Below are positions 1-8,884 of a stretch of 64,000 nt of DNA, one piece after another. This DNA comes from Palsa-1033 sp963735455 (GTDB lineage Bacteria > Chloroflexota > Limnocylindria > Limnocylindrales > CSP1-4). The stretch is from positions 930,001 through 994,000 of the forward strand of contig CAVTKZ010000002.1 of assembly GCA_963735455.1 (NCBI GenBank), given 5' to 3'. A program made the translations under genes and the position numbers. The notes under the pieces are model-generated. The model saw only the letters and a program-made list of their open reading frames with translations, was not told the DNA's origin and made no database searches. Numbering within the stretch: the stretch's first letter is position 1; each line of letters starts with the position of its first letter.

Positions 1-496
1 CCATCGAGGCCGCGGCCGAGGGATCAGGCGAGCCGAGGGCGGGCAGGCTGGGGATCGGCAACGAGCCGGCCAGCGAGCTGAGATCGAGCTTGGCGAACTT
101 GGGGTCGCCCAGACTGGTCTTGATGTAGGCGGTGCCGCCGACGACGATCACGTTGGCGCTGAAGGCGAGCAGGGCCGGCACGCTGACCGCGACCTGGCCG
201 CTGCTGTCGGCGAGGTCGATGTCGCCTAAGATCGTGGTCCCGGTCAGGTCGACCAGGACCGGGCTGGCGCCCGGGACGGGGCTCGAGTCGGCGCCGCCGC
301 CGGTCAGGTCGCCGGCATTGACGCTGCCGGCCACGGCCACGTTGAAATGGACGCTCTTGAGGTTCTGGAGCGAGGTGGCCGAGCCGGTCAGGATCAGCTT
401 CGGGTCGCTCAGGGCGGGGGTCGCACCGGGGCCGCCGCTGCAGGCAGCAATCAGGATGGCAGTCGTCGCCAGCAGGGCGAGAAGTCGGCGGGGCAT
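1..496 (-). CDS. LppX/LprAFG-like lipoprotein (3' end beyond the left edge)
   Basis: The reverse strand reads from an ATG at 496 without a stop to the window edge, giving about 165 residues of an incomplete protein. It begins MPRRLLALLATTAILIAAC, a short signal peptide ending in a lipobox (LIAAC), so it is probably exported and anchored by a lipid on the cysteine. After a Gly/Pro spacer it has the pattern LTGSATSLQNLKSVHFNVAV and an alternating beta-strand region with GTAYIKT. This resembles the lipid-carrying LppX/LprG fold common in Actinobacteria and Chloroflexota (family resemblance by eye). A GGAG ribosome site lies 5 bases before the ATG. It is divergent from the DinB-like gene. The carried lipid is unknown and the C-terminus is not visible. 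Confidence 0.72.
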   Translation of the reverse strand, partial: MPRRLLALLATTAILIAACSGGPGATPALSDPKLILTGSATSLQNLKSVHFNVAVAGSVNAGDLTGGGADSSPVPGASPVLVDLTGTTILGDIDLADSSGQVAVSVPALLAFSANVIVVGGTAYIKTSLGDPKFAKLDLSSLAGSLPIPSLPALGSPDPSAAASM

Positions 497-537
497 GTGG
501 TTCTCCAGGTCCGATTTGGGCAGGGACGCGTCGGTAG

Positions 538-543
538 AGCCTA
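538..543 (-). promoter_or_regulatory. Predicted -10 box of the lipoprotein gene
   Basis: TAGGCT on the reverse strand, about 41 bases before the ATG at 496. Unlike many genes here, this one would have a leader with a ribosome site (GGAG). Confidence 0.4.
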
Positions 544-594
544 GCGCCCGCCGGCCGAATCGGTCTATTGGGCCGATTGGACCGACCCGCGCGC

Positions 595-623
595 TTGACG
601 GCAGGACGATCGGAGCGGACAGT
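595..623 (+). promoter_or_regulatory. Predicted sigma-70-type promoter of the DinB-like gene
   Basis: TTGACG at 595-600, a 17-base spacer, then GACAGT at 618-623, only 6 bases before the ATG at 630. The transcript would start at or next to the start codon (leaderless). Confidence 0.6.
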
Positions 624-629
624 CGCGCC

Positions 630-1226
630 ATGATCGACGACACGAAGGTTGCAGCCCTGATCGACTTCCGGGCCGTCCGGGCGGGCGAGCTGGAGCTGGC
701 CGACCTCGGCCGCAGCTTCGGGCCGGCCGAGCTCGGCGCCGCGACGCGAGCGCTGATGGCCGCCCTCCGGACGGAGCTGGCCGACGCCCAGGACGCCGAC
801 GTGACCTTCGAGCCCGAGGATCGGGAGGCGGCCGATACCTTCGCGCTCGATCCGGCCGAGGTCAGCCTGCCCTGGACCCTGGGCCACGTGATCGTCCACC
901 TGACCGCCAGCGCCGAGGAGACGGCCTTCCTGGCGGCCGAGCTCGCCCGGGGCGTCGAGCCCCACGGCCGATCGCGGCGAGAGGTGCCCTGGCCGACGAT
1001 CACCACGATCGCCGCGTGCCGGCAGCGCCTGGCCGAGAGCGAGCGGATGATCCTGGCTACCTTGGCCGTCTGGCCGGATGAGCCCAACCTCGAGCTTGCC
1101 TTCACGACCTCGAAGGGCTCCGTCCGCAATGCGCCGGCCCGCTTCCTGGGCGGCTTGATGCACGCCGACGAGCATCTCGGCCAGGTCGCCGGGATTCTCG
1201 ACCAGGCCCGGATGAGCGCTCGATGA
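630..1226 (+). CDS. DinB-like domain protein (possible metal-dependent thiol enzyme)
   Basis: 198 residues. The reading frame is open further upstream, but the ATG at 630 sits 6 bases after a good promoter and begins the recognisable domain. The protein is a helical bundle of the DinB/YfiT type, with a WTLGHVIVHL segment near residue 90 and a C-terminal HADEHLGQV near residue 182. Together these supply histidines typical of the divalent-metal site of the family. DinB_2 proteins include thiol-dependent transferases (mycothiol or bacillithiol) and many of unknown substrate, so only the fold is claimed. It is a single gene with its own promoter, and the neighbours do not reveal its role. Confidence 0.72.
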   Translation: MIDDTKVAALIDFRAVRAGELELADLGRSFGPAELGAATRALMAALRTELADAQDADVTFEPEDREAADTFALDPAEVSLPWTLGHVIVHLTASAEETAFLAAELARGVEPHGRSRREVPWPTITTIAACRQRLAESERMILATLAVWPDEPNLELAFTTSKGSVRNAPARFLGGLMHADEHLGQVAGILDQARMSAR

Positions 1227-1248
1227 TGGTCAGGTGAGGCCGGCCGCC

Positions 1249-1254
1249 TAGCCT
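1249..1254 (+). promoter_or_regulatory. Predicted -10 box of comM
   Basis: TAGCCT lies 6 bases before the ATG at 1261, consistent with a leaderless transcript. No clear ribosome site is present. Confidence 0.5.
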
Positions 1255-1260
1255 CGGCGG

Positions 1261-2842
1261 ATGCTGGCCACGGTCCTCTCGGCAACCCTCCACGGGATCG
1301 ATGGCCGGGTGATCCGGGTCGAGGTCGACGTCGCCCCGGGCCTGCCCGGATTCTCGGTCGTCGGCCTGGCCGACGCCTCCCTCCAGGAAGCGCGCGAGCG
1401 GGTCCGCGGCGCGATCCGCAACAGCGGCCTCGTCTTCCCGCCCCGCCGGATCACGGTCAACCTCGCCCCGGCCGACCTGCGCAAGACGGGTGCCTCGCTC
1501 GATGCGGCGATCGCCGTCGGGATCCTGCTCGGATCGGAGCAGGCCCGGGCCGACGGCAGCTGGGCGCTGATCGGCGAGCTGTCACTGGGCGGTGAGCTGC
1601 GCCGGGTGCCGGGCATCCTGTCGATGGTTGCGGCGCTCGCTCGGCGCGGCGTCGGGCCGGGTGGTCGTCCCCACGGACTCGGGCCCGGAGGCCCGGCTCG
1701 TGGATCGGATCGAGATCCATCCGGCCGACGACCTGACCGCGGCCCTGGCGGCAATCCGCTCGGGTCGGGCCGCCCGACCCCGGCCAAATCCGGCCCGGGT
1801 CGATCTCGTCGGACCAGGCCCGGGGGTTGTCCCGGCGGAGACCGCCAGCAGCGCGGCGGCGGTCGCGGCCCAGCCTGATGAGGTCCCCGACCTGGCCGAG
1901 GTGCGCGGCCAGGCATTCGCCCGGCGGGCCCTCGAGATCGCCCTGTCCGGCGGCCACGCGCTGCTCCTGGTCGGACCGCCGGGCTCGGGCAAGACCCTCC
2001 TGGCCCGGACGATCCCAGGCCTGCTCCCGCCGCTCGAGCCCGGTGACGCGCTGACGGCGACCGCCATCCGGTCGGCGGCGGGGGAGGGCCCGATCCTCGA
2101 GCTCGACCAGCGCCGGCCGTTTCGGGCACCACACCACACGATCTCCTATGCCGGGATGGTCGGTGGTGGTCCGTTGACCGCACCCGGGGAGGTCACCCGG
2201 GCCCACCAGGGCGTCCTGTTCCTGGACGAGCTGCCTGAATTTGGGCGGGATGTCCTGGAGGCGCTTCGCCAGCCCCTCGAGGAGGGTCGGGTGGCGATCG
2301 TCCGAGTCGCCCGCTCGCTGACCCTGCCGGCTCGCTTCCAGCTGATCGCGGCGATGAATCCCTGCCCCTGCGGTGGTGCCCAGGGCCCTGAGCCGGGCTG
2401 CCGCTGCCGGCCGGGTGTCCCGGAGCGCTACGCCGGCCGAGTCTCCGGACCGCTCCGGGACCGGATCGACCTGTGGGTCGAGATGCCCCGGGTGCCGCCG
2501 GCGACCCTGGTCGATGGGCCTCCGCCCGAGGGGTCCGCGCCGGTGGCGGCCCGGATCGCCGCGCTCCGGCGGCGGCAGCTCGAACGGCAGGGCGGCCTGA
2601 ACGGAGCCCTGGCCGGAAGCCGGTTGCGGCAGGCCTGCCGGCTCGGCCGGCCCGAGCGGGCACGCGTCGTCCAGCTTGCCGACGGCCTGGACCTCTCGGC
2701 CCGGGGCGTCGAGCGCCTGCTGCGGGCGGCCCGCACGATCGCCGACCTCGACGACGCCGACGCGGTCGGGATCGACCAGCTTGACCAGGCGGGTCGATTC
2801 CGGGCCCTCGGACTGCGGGCGACCGGCCCGCTGGCGGTCTGA
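1261..2842 (+). CDS. comM: YifB/ComM family AAA+ Mg-chelatase-like ATPase (one frame break)
   Basis: Predicted hexameric AAA+ helicase of the ComM/YifB family, which promotes branch migration during natural transformation. The N-terminal ChlI-like domain (LPGFSVVGLADASLQEARERV) is read in one frame to about 1655. The ATPase part continues in the next frame, with Walker A GPPGSGKT near 1976, Walker B VLFLDELPEF, the MNPCPCGG motif and the following cysteine pair, then SGPLRDRIDL and a C-terminal helical domain ending LRATGPLAV. The two parts join without loss around 1651-1660 if one base is skipped (ARRGVG to RVVVP). It overlaps dprA (TGATG), and comM-dprA adjacency is common and fits DNA-uptake processing. 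The frame break is probably a sequence error; otherwise the gene is inactive. Confidence 0.88.
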
Positions 2843-4170
2843 TGCTGGGCATCGGGCGCAACGGGCCGCTGGCCATGGCCGAGGCCGTCATGCCTGGGCC
2901 GGCGAGCGCCGGCGCCGAGCCGGAACGCCGTGCGGCGATGCTCCTGATGTCCGTCGAGGGTCTCGGGCCGGTCACCTTCTACCGTCTCCTGGCGGCCTGT
3001 CGCTCGGCACGGGCCGTGCTCGACCTGGCCGCCTCGGAGGCGGGCCGTCGACGGCTGGAGCGGGTCCTCGGGCCGGCATCCGGCGGGGACGGAGCGCCTG
3101 CCGCGCGGCCCGCGCAGCTCGTCGCGCGGCTGGCCGTCGCGGCCCGGGATGGTCCCTCGATCCTCGACCGGATGGCGGCCCGCGGGATCGCCTGGCTGAC
3201 CCTCGATGATCCGGCCTACCCGACTCGCCTGCGTCTGCTCGAGGTCCCGCCGCCGGTCCTTTTCGTGCGCGGTGACGGCGCCGCCTTCACGGCCGAATCC
3301 GCCGTCGCGGTCGTCGGCACCAGGCGGCCGAGCGAGGCCGGCCGAAGAGTCTCGGCGCGGATCGGGGATGCCCTCGCCCGGCTCGGCGTGACGATCGTGT
3401 CCGGCCTGGCGGTCGGGATCGATGGCGCCGCCCACGAGGCGACGGTCCAGGCCGGCGGGCGCACGGTCGCGGTCCTCGGCTCCGGCCACGAGCGGCTCTT
3501 CCCGGCCGCCCATCGCCACCTGGCGGAGCGGATCGTCGAATCCGGCGGCGCGCTCGTCTCGGAGCTGCCGCCCGATGCGATTCCTACCCGGGGCACCTTC
3601 CCGCGCCGAAACCGGGTGATCAGCGGCCTGGCCGACGCCACGGTCGTCGTCGAGGCCGCCGCCCGGAGCGGCGCCCTGATCACGGCGGCCTGGGCCCTGG
3701 AGCAGGGTCGCGAGTGCTTTGCCGTGCCCGGCTCGATCGACGCTCCGGCCTCGGCCGGCTGCCTGGCCTTCCTGCGCGAGTACCCGGGTCAGGTCCGGAT
3801 CGTGGCCGGGATCGCCGGGCTGATCGAGGACCTGGGCCTGGCCGGGCGGACGGCGGCGGATCGGAACGGCAGCACGGAACGTCCGTCGGCGACCGCCCCC
3901 GGACCGTCACCGGCCGCGATCCTGGCCTCGCTCGGGGCGGCCGAGCGGGCCGTCGCGGCCGCGTTGGCCGGCGGATCGGCCACGGTCGACGACCTCGCCC
4001 AGGGTGCCGCCCTGTCGGTTGCCACGGTCCTCGGCACGCTGACCGTGCTCGAGCTGCGCGGGCTGGCGACCGCCGGCGGTGGCCGCTACCGACTGGCCGG
4101 GGGACTGGCCGGGCTGGCTCCGGGCGACGTCCCGGCGGTTGCCCCGTTTCGGCGCCCGGTGCTACCCTGA
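2842..4170 (+). CDS. dprA: DNA-processing protein DprA
   Basis: 442 residues. DprA binds incoming single-stranded DNA and loads RecA during transformation; it acts in the cytoplasm. An N-terminal helix-hairpin-helix-like region (SVEGLGPVTFYRLLAA) is followed by the Rossmann-like DprA core, with AVVGTRRPSEAGRR, SGLAVGIDGAAHEA, VAVLGSG, FPRRNRVISGLAD and ARSGALITA. A C-terminal winged-helix segment (about residues 350-420) follows. The start at 2842 overlaps the comM stop (TGATG), so the two are co-translated. The segment from residue 1 to 25 is poorly conserved, and the true start could be one of the later ATGs within it. The gene is intact. Confidence 0.93.
   Translation: MLGIGRNGPLAMAEAVMPGPASAGAEPERRAAMLLMSVEGLGPVTFYRLLAACRSARAVLDLAASEAGRRRLERVLGPASGGDGAPAARPAQLVARLAVAARDGPSILDRMAARGIAWLTLDDPAYPTRLRLLEVPPPVLFVRGDGAAFTAESAVAVVGTRRPSEAGRRVSARIGDALARLGVTIVSGLAVGIDGAAHEATVQAGGRTVAVLGSGHERLFPAAHRHLAERIVESGGALVSELPPDAIPTRGTFPRRNRVISGLADATVVVEAAARSGALITAAWALEQGRECFAVPGSIDAPASAGCLAFLREYPGQVRIVAGIAGLIEDLGLAGRTAADRNGSTERPSATAPGPSPAAILASLGAAERAVAAALAGGSATVDDLAQGAALSVATVLGTLTVLELRGLATAGGGRYRLAGGLAGLAPGDVPAVAPFRRPVLP
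4163..4168 (+). promoter_or_regulatory. Predicted extended -10 box of the CAP-domain gene
   Basis: TGC then TACCCT, about 80 bases before the TTG start at 4249. A leader of about 75 bases ending in AGGAG (4236-4240) would follow. Confidence 0.4.
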
Positions 4171-4248
4171 CGCGAACGTCCGGGCCCCTGCCCGGTTGAC
4201 AGCCGCACGACGCCGCTGACCCCCAGCAGCTAGCCAGGAGACTGTCTA

Positions 4249-5882
4249 TTGCGAAAGCTCGCAGCCGCCGCGCTCGCTATCCCCGTCCTGGCCACGCTGT
4301 ATGTGCCGATTCTCCTGCGCCGGAGCATCGCCCTGCGGCTGGTCCTCGGACTCGGCGCGGTTGGACTGATCGGGCTTGGCGTGCTGGCCTTCCTGTCCCC
4401 GCGGCCGACGGCGGCAAAGGCCCCGACCGTCTCGGCTCCGCTCGACGCCGCGTCGTTCGCGCAGACCGTCGATGCGGCCCACCGCCTGCACGACCCGATC
4501 CGGCTGGGCTTCTCGAGCCCGATGAATACCGCCTCGGTGGCCGCCGCCCTGACGGTCGACCCGGCCACGCCGGTCACGACCAGCTGGGACACGGCCAAGC
4601 GCACCTTGACGATCAGCCCCCGCGGAATGTGGCAGTCCGGCACGTTCTACACGATCAAGGTGGCGGCTGCCGCCCTCGACGCCGCCGGCCAGCCCCTCGG
4701 CCAGGCTGCCCGGGCCTTGTTCAACACCCGGGCGGCGACGGTCGCCCACCTGGCCCTCGGCGGAGCCACCGCCGGCCAGGCCACGCCCTCGTCGGTCTTC
4801 ACGATCACCTTTGATTCGGCCGTGCCGGCACCGTCGTCGGATGCAGCTCCTGGCGTTCAGCCCGGCGGTCACGGGCACTCTGACCGATGTCGCGGCGACG
4901 ACCAGCGGAACTTCGATGACGTTCCAGCCGGACAAGCCGTTGACCGCCGGCGTTGCCTACACGGTCGCCCTCCAGCCGGGCATCGTCGATGCCGACGGTT
5001 CGCCGGTCGTCGCGCCCGAGCCGCTTCAGGTCACGGCCGCCGCCCCGCCCCAGGTCGTCCGCTTCCGGCCGCTCAACGGCACGACCGCGGTCCCGCTCCG
5101 ACAGGTCCTGTCGGTTCGCTTCACCCAGGCGATGGACCCGGCCACCACCGGGGCTGCCTTCCGGGCGATGATCGGGACCAAGGCCCTCGCCGGCAAGACC
5201 GCCTGGGCCGAGAAGAACACGGTCCTTGTCTTCACCCCGAGCGCGCCCCTGGCCAAGGGCAGCGTCGTCACGATGTCGGTCTCCACGGCCGCCCTGTCGG
5301 CCAGCGGCGTGCCACTCGCCGCGGCCAGGACCGTCACGTTCCGGACGGCCGCCCCGGTCGCTCCGGCTTCGGCGGTCAAGTCGACCAAGCCCAAGGGCGG
5401 CTCCGGCGGGAGCACCGCCGGCGCGGGCGCCTGGCACGCCGTCGAGGTCTACTACCTGCGGCCTGATGAACTGCACCCGGGGCGGCGGCTGGGTCCTGTC
5501 GTCGGGCACGTGCAGCAGCCCGGGCGGCAGCGGGGTCAAGCCCCTGATCCTCAACGCCGGCATCTCGAACAAGGTCTCCCGGCCGTACGCCAAGCTGCTG
5601 GCCACGAAGAACATCTGCAGCCACTTCGCCGACGGCAATCCCGGCGACCGGCTCCATCGGGCCGGCTACCCCGGCGACTATCGCGAGAACATCGGCTGCC
5701 GTTCGTCGAGCAGCCCCTACGCCTCGGTCCTCGGCACCCATCTCTTCTTCCAGGACGAGAAGCCGTGCGGCAACTACTGCCACTGGGCCAACATCATGGA
5801 TCCCCGGGTGGACGAGGTCGGGATCGGGATCTGGGTGATCGGTGACCGGGTCCGCCTGGTCGTCGACTTCTGGAAGAGTTGA
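4249..5882 (+). CDS. Exported Ig-like (Big_5) and CAP/SCP-domain protein (two frame breaks)
   Basis: TTG start with AGGAG 8 bases upstream. Two hydrophobic stretches at residues 3-25 and 30-50 suggest an N-terminal signal anchor. Two or three SbsA-type Ig-like domains follow, with the repeated pattern of a rule for maxima in mixed beta strands (IRLGFSSPMNTASVAAALTV, LSVRFTQAMDPATTGAAFRA). The C-terminus is a CAP domain: LMNCTRGGGWVLSSGTCSS, VSRPYAKLLATKNICSHF, GYPGDYRENIGC, HWANIMDPRVDEVGIGIWV. Cysteine pairs suggest disulfides outside the cell. The frame advances by one base near 4840-4855 and again near 5455-5465. No substrate is known for bacterial CAP proteins; roles in cell-surface binding are proposed for relatives. 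Both breaks look like sequence errors because each domain is otherwise complete. Confidence 0.8.
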
Positions 5883-6265
5883 CCGACCCGGCCGTGCCTG
5901 CCCATACCCCGCCCGATGCGGGGTTTGCCCAACGCGACCCGGTCCTCCGCAACGCGGTCATCCACCTGAACAACGAGCAGCCGGTCGTGGCCGACCTGTT
6001 CGAGTTCCCGACCGCGCGGGATGTCGCCGTGGTCTGCACCAACGTCCGCACCCAGGACGGCAAGCGACCGGTGTTCATCGATCAGACCGATTCGATCTTC
6101 GTGATCCCGCTGGCCTACGTCCGCTTCATCGAGCTGCCCCGGAGCCGGCCCGACGGCGACGGCACGGGCGCCGATGGGGGCCGGGCGCGGTCTGCCCCGG
6201 CGACGCCGGTCGAGGAGGAGATCGAGATCGACGAGGACTTCCTGCGCAAGATCCGGGACGCCTGA
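5879..6265 (+). CDS. Conserved hypothetical protein, 128 residues
   Basis: The TTG start overlaps the stop of the CAP gene (TTGA), so translation is probably coupled. The visible core is residues 25-90, NAVIHLNNEQPVVADLFEFP, DVAVVCTNVRTQDGKRPVF and SIFVIPLAYVRFIELP, which alternates like a small beta-barrel. An Asp/Gly-rich linker and an acidic tail (EEEIEIDEDFLRKIRDA) follow. There is no signal peptide or membrane segment. I do not recognise the family. The position between a surface protein and topA gives no firm clue. Confidence 0.65.
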   Translation: MTDPAVPAHTPPDAGFAQRDPVLRNAVIHLNNEQPVVADLFEFPTARDVAVVCTNVRTQDGKRPVFIDQTDSIFVIPLAYVRFIELPRSRPDGDGTGADGGRARSAPATPVEEEIEIDEDFLRKIRDA

Positions 6266-6336
6266 TTCGGCCCGCGCGTGCGCGGGGCGCGTCCCGCGGC
6301 GCCGAAGGCGCAGGTGACCGCCGGCCAAGAATCCGG

Positions 6337-6345
6337 TGCTAGACT
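6337..6345 (+). promoter_or_regulatory. Extended -10 promoter of topA
   Basis: TGCTAGACT (TG at 6338-6339 region, TAGACT at 6340-6345) ends 10 bases before the ATG at 6356. The same string precedes the tRNA-Pro gene. Confidence 0.6.
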
Positions 6346-6355
6346 CCCCGACGTC

Positions 6356-8884
6356 ATGAGCGGAAACCTGGTGATCGTCGAGTCGCCGGCCAAGGCCAAG
6401 ACGATCGAACGCTATCTCGGCCCGGGCTATCGGGTCCTTGCCTCGTACGGTCACGTCCGCGACCTGCCCGAGAAGCTGGGCAAGGACCAGCTCGGCGTCG
6501 ACGTCGAGCACGACTTCGCGCCGAGCTACGAGATCGTGGCCGACCGCCGCAAGCAGGTCTCGGAGATCGCCAAGGCAGCCAGGACCGCCGATACCGTCTT
6601 CCTGGCCACCGACCTCGACCGCGAGGGCGAGGCGATCGCCTGGCACGTCGCCGAGGCGGCCCACCTCGTTCCCGCCCGGACCCGGCGGGTGACCTTCAGC
6701 GAGATCACCGAGGGCGCGATCCGGGAGGCCTTCGCCCATCCTCGCGAGATCGACCTCGACCTGGTCGACGCCCAGCAGGCCCGCCGGATCGTCGATCGCC
6801 TGTTCGGCTACACCCTCAGCCCGCTCCTCTGGCGGAAGGTCCGCTCGGGCCTGTCGGCCGGCCGGGTCCAGTCCGTCGCTGTCCGCCTCGTCGTGGACCG
6901 CGAGCGCGAGATCCGGGCCTTCACGGCGGTCGAGTACTGGACGATCGAGGCGACCCTCCTGGCGCCCGACCGGACGCCGTTCAGCGCCGACCTGGTCCGG
7001 ATCGACGGCGAGAAGCCGGCGATCGGCGACGAGGCGACCGCGCTCGTCCATGCCGACGCCCTGCGCGCCAGCCGGCCGGTCGTCCGGGCCGTCGCGGTCA
7101 AGCGTTCGAAGCGCAGCCCGGCGCCCCCGTTCACCACCTCGACCCTCCAGCAGGAGGCGAGCCGCAAGCTGAGCTTCAGCCCGAAGCGGACGATGACCGT
7201 CGCCCAGCGCCTCTACGAGGGCCTCGAGACCGACGAGGGCCAGGTCGGCCTGATCACCTACATGCGGACCGACTCGGTCGCCCTGTCGGGCCAGGCGATG
7301 GGCGAGGCGCGCGACACGATCGCGGCCCGCTTCGGCCCGGATTACACGATGCCCAAGGGCCGCCCGTTCAAGACCAAGACCCGCAACGCCCAGGAGGCCC
7401 ACGAGGCCATCCGGCCGACCTCGTTCGGGCGCTCGCCCGAGCAGCTCGAGAAGGTCCTGCCCCGTGACGAGGCCCGCCTGTACCGCCTGATCTGGCAGCG
7501 CGCCCTGGCCAGCCAGATGAAGGAGAAGGAGCTCGAGACGACCAGCGTCGACCTCGACGCCGACCGGTACGAGCTGCGCGCCACCGCCACCCGGACGGTC
7601 TTCGACGGCTTCTCGGCGGTCTACACCGAAGGCCAGGACGACGCCGCCGAGGAGCAGGAGAAGACCTTGCCGGCGCTCAGCCAGGGCGACCAGACCAGCG
7701 TCCGGGACGTCAAGCCGGCCCAGCACTTCACCGAGCCGCTGCCGCGCTACACCGAGGCCACCCTGATCAAGGCCCTCGAGGAGCACGGCATCGGCCGGCC
7801 GTCGACCTATGCCGCGACCATCTCGACGATCCTCGAGCGCGGCTACGTCAGCGTCCAGGAGCGCCGCCTGCGGCCCGAGCCGGTCGGCGAGATCGTGACC
7901 GACCTGCTCGTGGACCATTTCGGCTCGCTGGTCGACCTCGAGTTCACGGCCCGGATGGAGGACGACCTCGACGAGGTCGCCAGCGGCAAGCGGGCGTGGG
8001 TGCCCCTCGTGCGAGCCTTCTACACGCCCTTCGAGGCAACGGTCGCGGCCAAGCAGAAGGAGCTTCGGCCGGCCGACATCGGGCTGGCCACGACCGAGCT
8101 CTGCTCCGAGGGCCATCCGATGGTGATCCGGGCCGGCCGCTATGGCGAGTACCTCGCCTGCTCGATGTTCCCCGACCACAAGGAGACCCGGCCGATCGGC
8201 TCCCCGGCCGGTGCCGAGCTGGGCGCCGACGGCCAGCCCCTGGCCGAGCTGCCGGGCGTCGGCGAGGCCTGTCCGAAGTGCGGTCCGACCGACGGCGGCA
8301 CGCTCGTCGCCCGGCGGGGCCGTTTCGGGCCGTTCGTCGGCTGTGTCCGCTATCCCGAGTGCGACTACATCAAGAAGGACGGCCCGCCGCCGCCAGATCC
8401 GCTGCCGTTCGAGGTCGTCTGCCCGACCTGTGGCCAGGGCCACCTCACGGCGCGCCGGGCGCGACGGACGGGCTCGGTCTTCTGGGGCTGCTCACGCTAC
8501 CCAAAATGCGACTTCACCACCTCGCGCGAGCCGGTCGGGGCGATCCACGACGCCGACGGCGGACCGGTCGCCCGGGCGGCGGAGGCGGCGCCGCCGGACG
8601 CCGGGTCCGCGGGCGGGAAGCCGGCCGCCGCGCAGGCCCAAACCGGCGTCTGCTTGCGCTGCGGGGCCGCGATCCCATTGCCGGCCGGTGACCTCGTCGG
8701 CCGGGCGCTGGCCGGCGGGCCGGCCGATCCGACGGCCCTCCGGCGTCCCGGCCGCGGGGTCGTCCGGCCGGGCGACCTCGTCCGACAGGGACCCGGACCG
8801 GACGGCCGACCGGTCGTGGCGGCCGGACCGGTCGGACGCGTGGCTCCGCCACGACCGGGAGCGCACCCGGGGCGTGACCGGTGA
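6356..8884 (+). CDS. topA: DNA topoisomerase I (type IA)
   Basis: 842 residues. Relaxes negative supercoils by a transient tyrosine-linked single-strand break. The TOPRIM domain starts at VIVESPAKAKTIERYLG, and the acidic motif ATDLDREGEAIAWHV follows. The active-site Tyr is in GLITYMRTDS (about residue 298), and the HGIGRPSTYA motif is present. The C-terminal third has zinc-ribbon repeats with CPKCG..GCVRYPECDY (about 638-672), CPTCG..GCSRYPKCDF, and a last CLRCG. The ATG at 6356 is 10 bases after TAGACT. The last 60 residues are Gly/Pro/Arg-rich and do not look conserved, so the true end may lie in another frame if an indel is hidden there. The tail overlaps the start of xerC. Confidence 0.94.
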   Translation: MSGNLVIVESPAKAKTIERYLGPGYRVLASYGHVRDLPEKLGKDQLGVDVEHDFAPSYEIVADRRKQVSEIAKAARTADTVFLATDLDREGEAIAWHVAEAAHLVPARTRRVTFSEITEGAIREAFAHPREIDLDLVDAQQARRIVDRLFGYTLSPLLWRKVRSGLSAGRVQSVAVRLVVDREREIRAFTAVEYWTIEATLLAPDRTPFSADLVRIDGEKPAIGDEATALVHADALRASRPVVRAVAVKRSKRSPAPPFTTSTLQQEASRKLSFSPKRTMTVAQRLYEGLETDEGQVGLITYMRTDSVALSGQAMGEARDTIAARFGPDYTMPKGRPFKTKTRNAQEAHEAIRPTSFGRSPEQLEKVLPRDEARLYRLIWQRALASQMKEKELETTSVDLDADRYELRATATRTVFDGFSAVYTEGQDDAAEEQEKTLPALSQGDQTSVRDVKPAQHFTEPLPRYTEATLIKALEEHGIGRPSTYAATISTILERGYVSVQERRLRPEPVGEIVTDLLVDHFGSLVDLEFTARMEDDLDEVASGKRAWVPLVRAFYTPFEATVAAKQKELRPADIGLATTELCSEGHPMVIRAGRYGEYLACSMFPDHKETRPIGSPAGAELGADGQPLAELPGVGEACPKCGPTDGGTLVARRGRFGPFVGCVRYPECDYIKKDGPPPPDPLPFEVVCPTCGQGHLTARRARRTGSVFWGCSRYPKCDFTTSREPVGAIHDADGGPVARAAEAAPPDAGSAGGKPAAAQAQTGVCLRCGAAIPLPAGDLVGRALAGGPADPTALRRPGRGVVRPGDLVRQGPGPDGRPVVAAGPVGRVAPPRPGAHPGRDR

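Noticed and set aside
132..629. Upstream extension of the DinB-like gene
   Set aside because: The frame is open, but it overlaps the lipoprotein gene on the other strand and a good promoter lies just before the ATG at 630.
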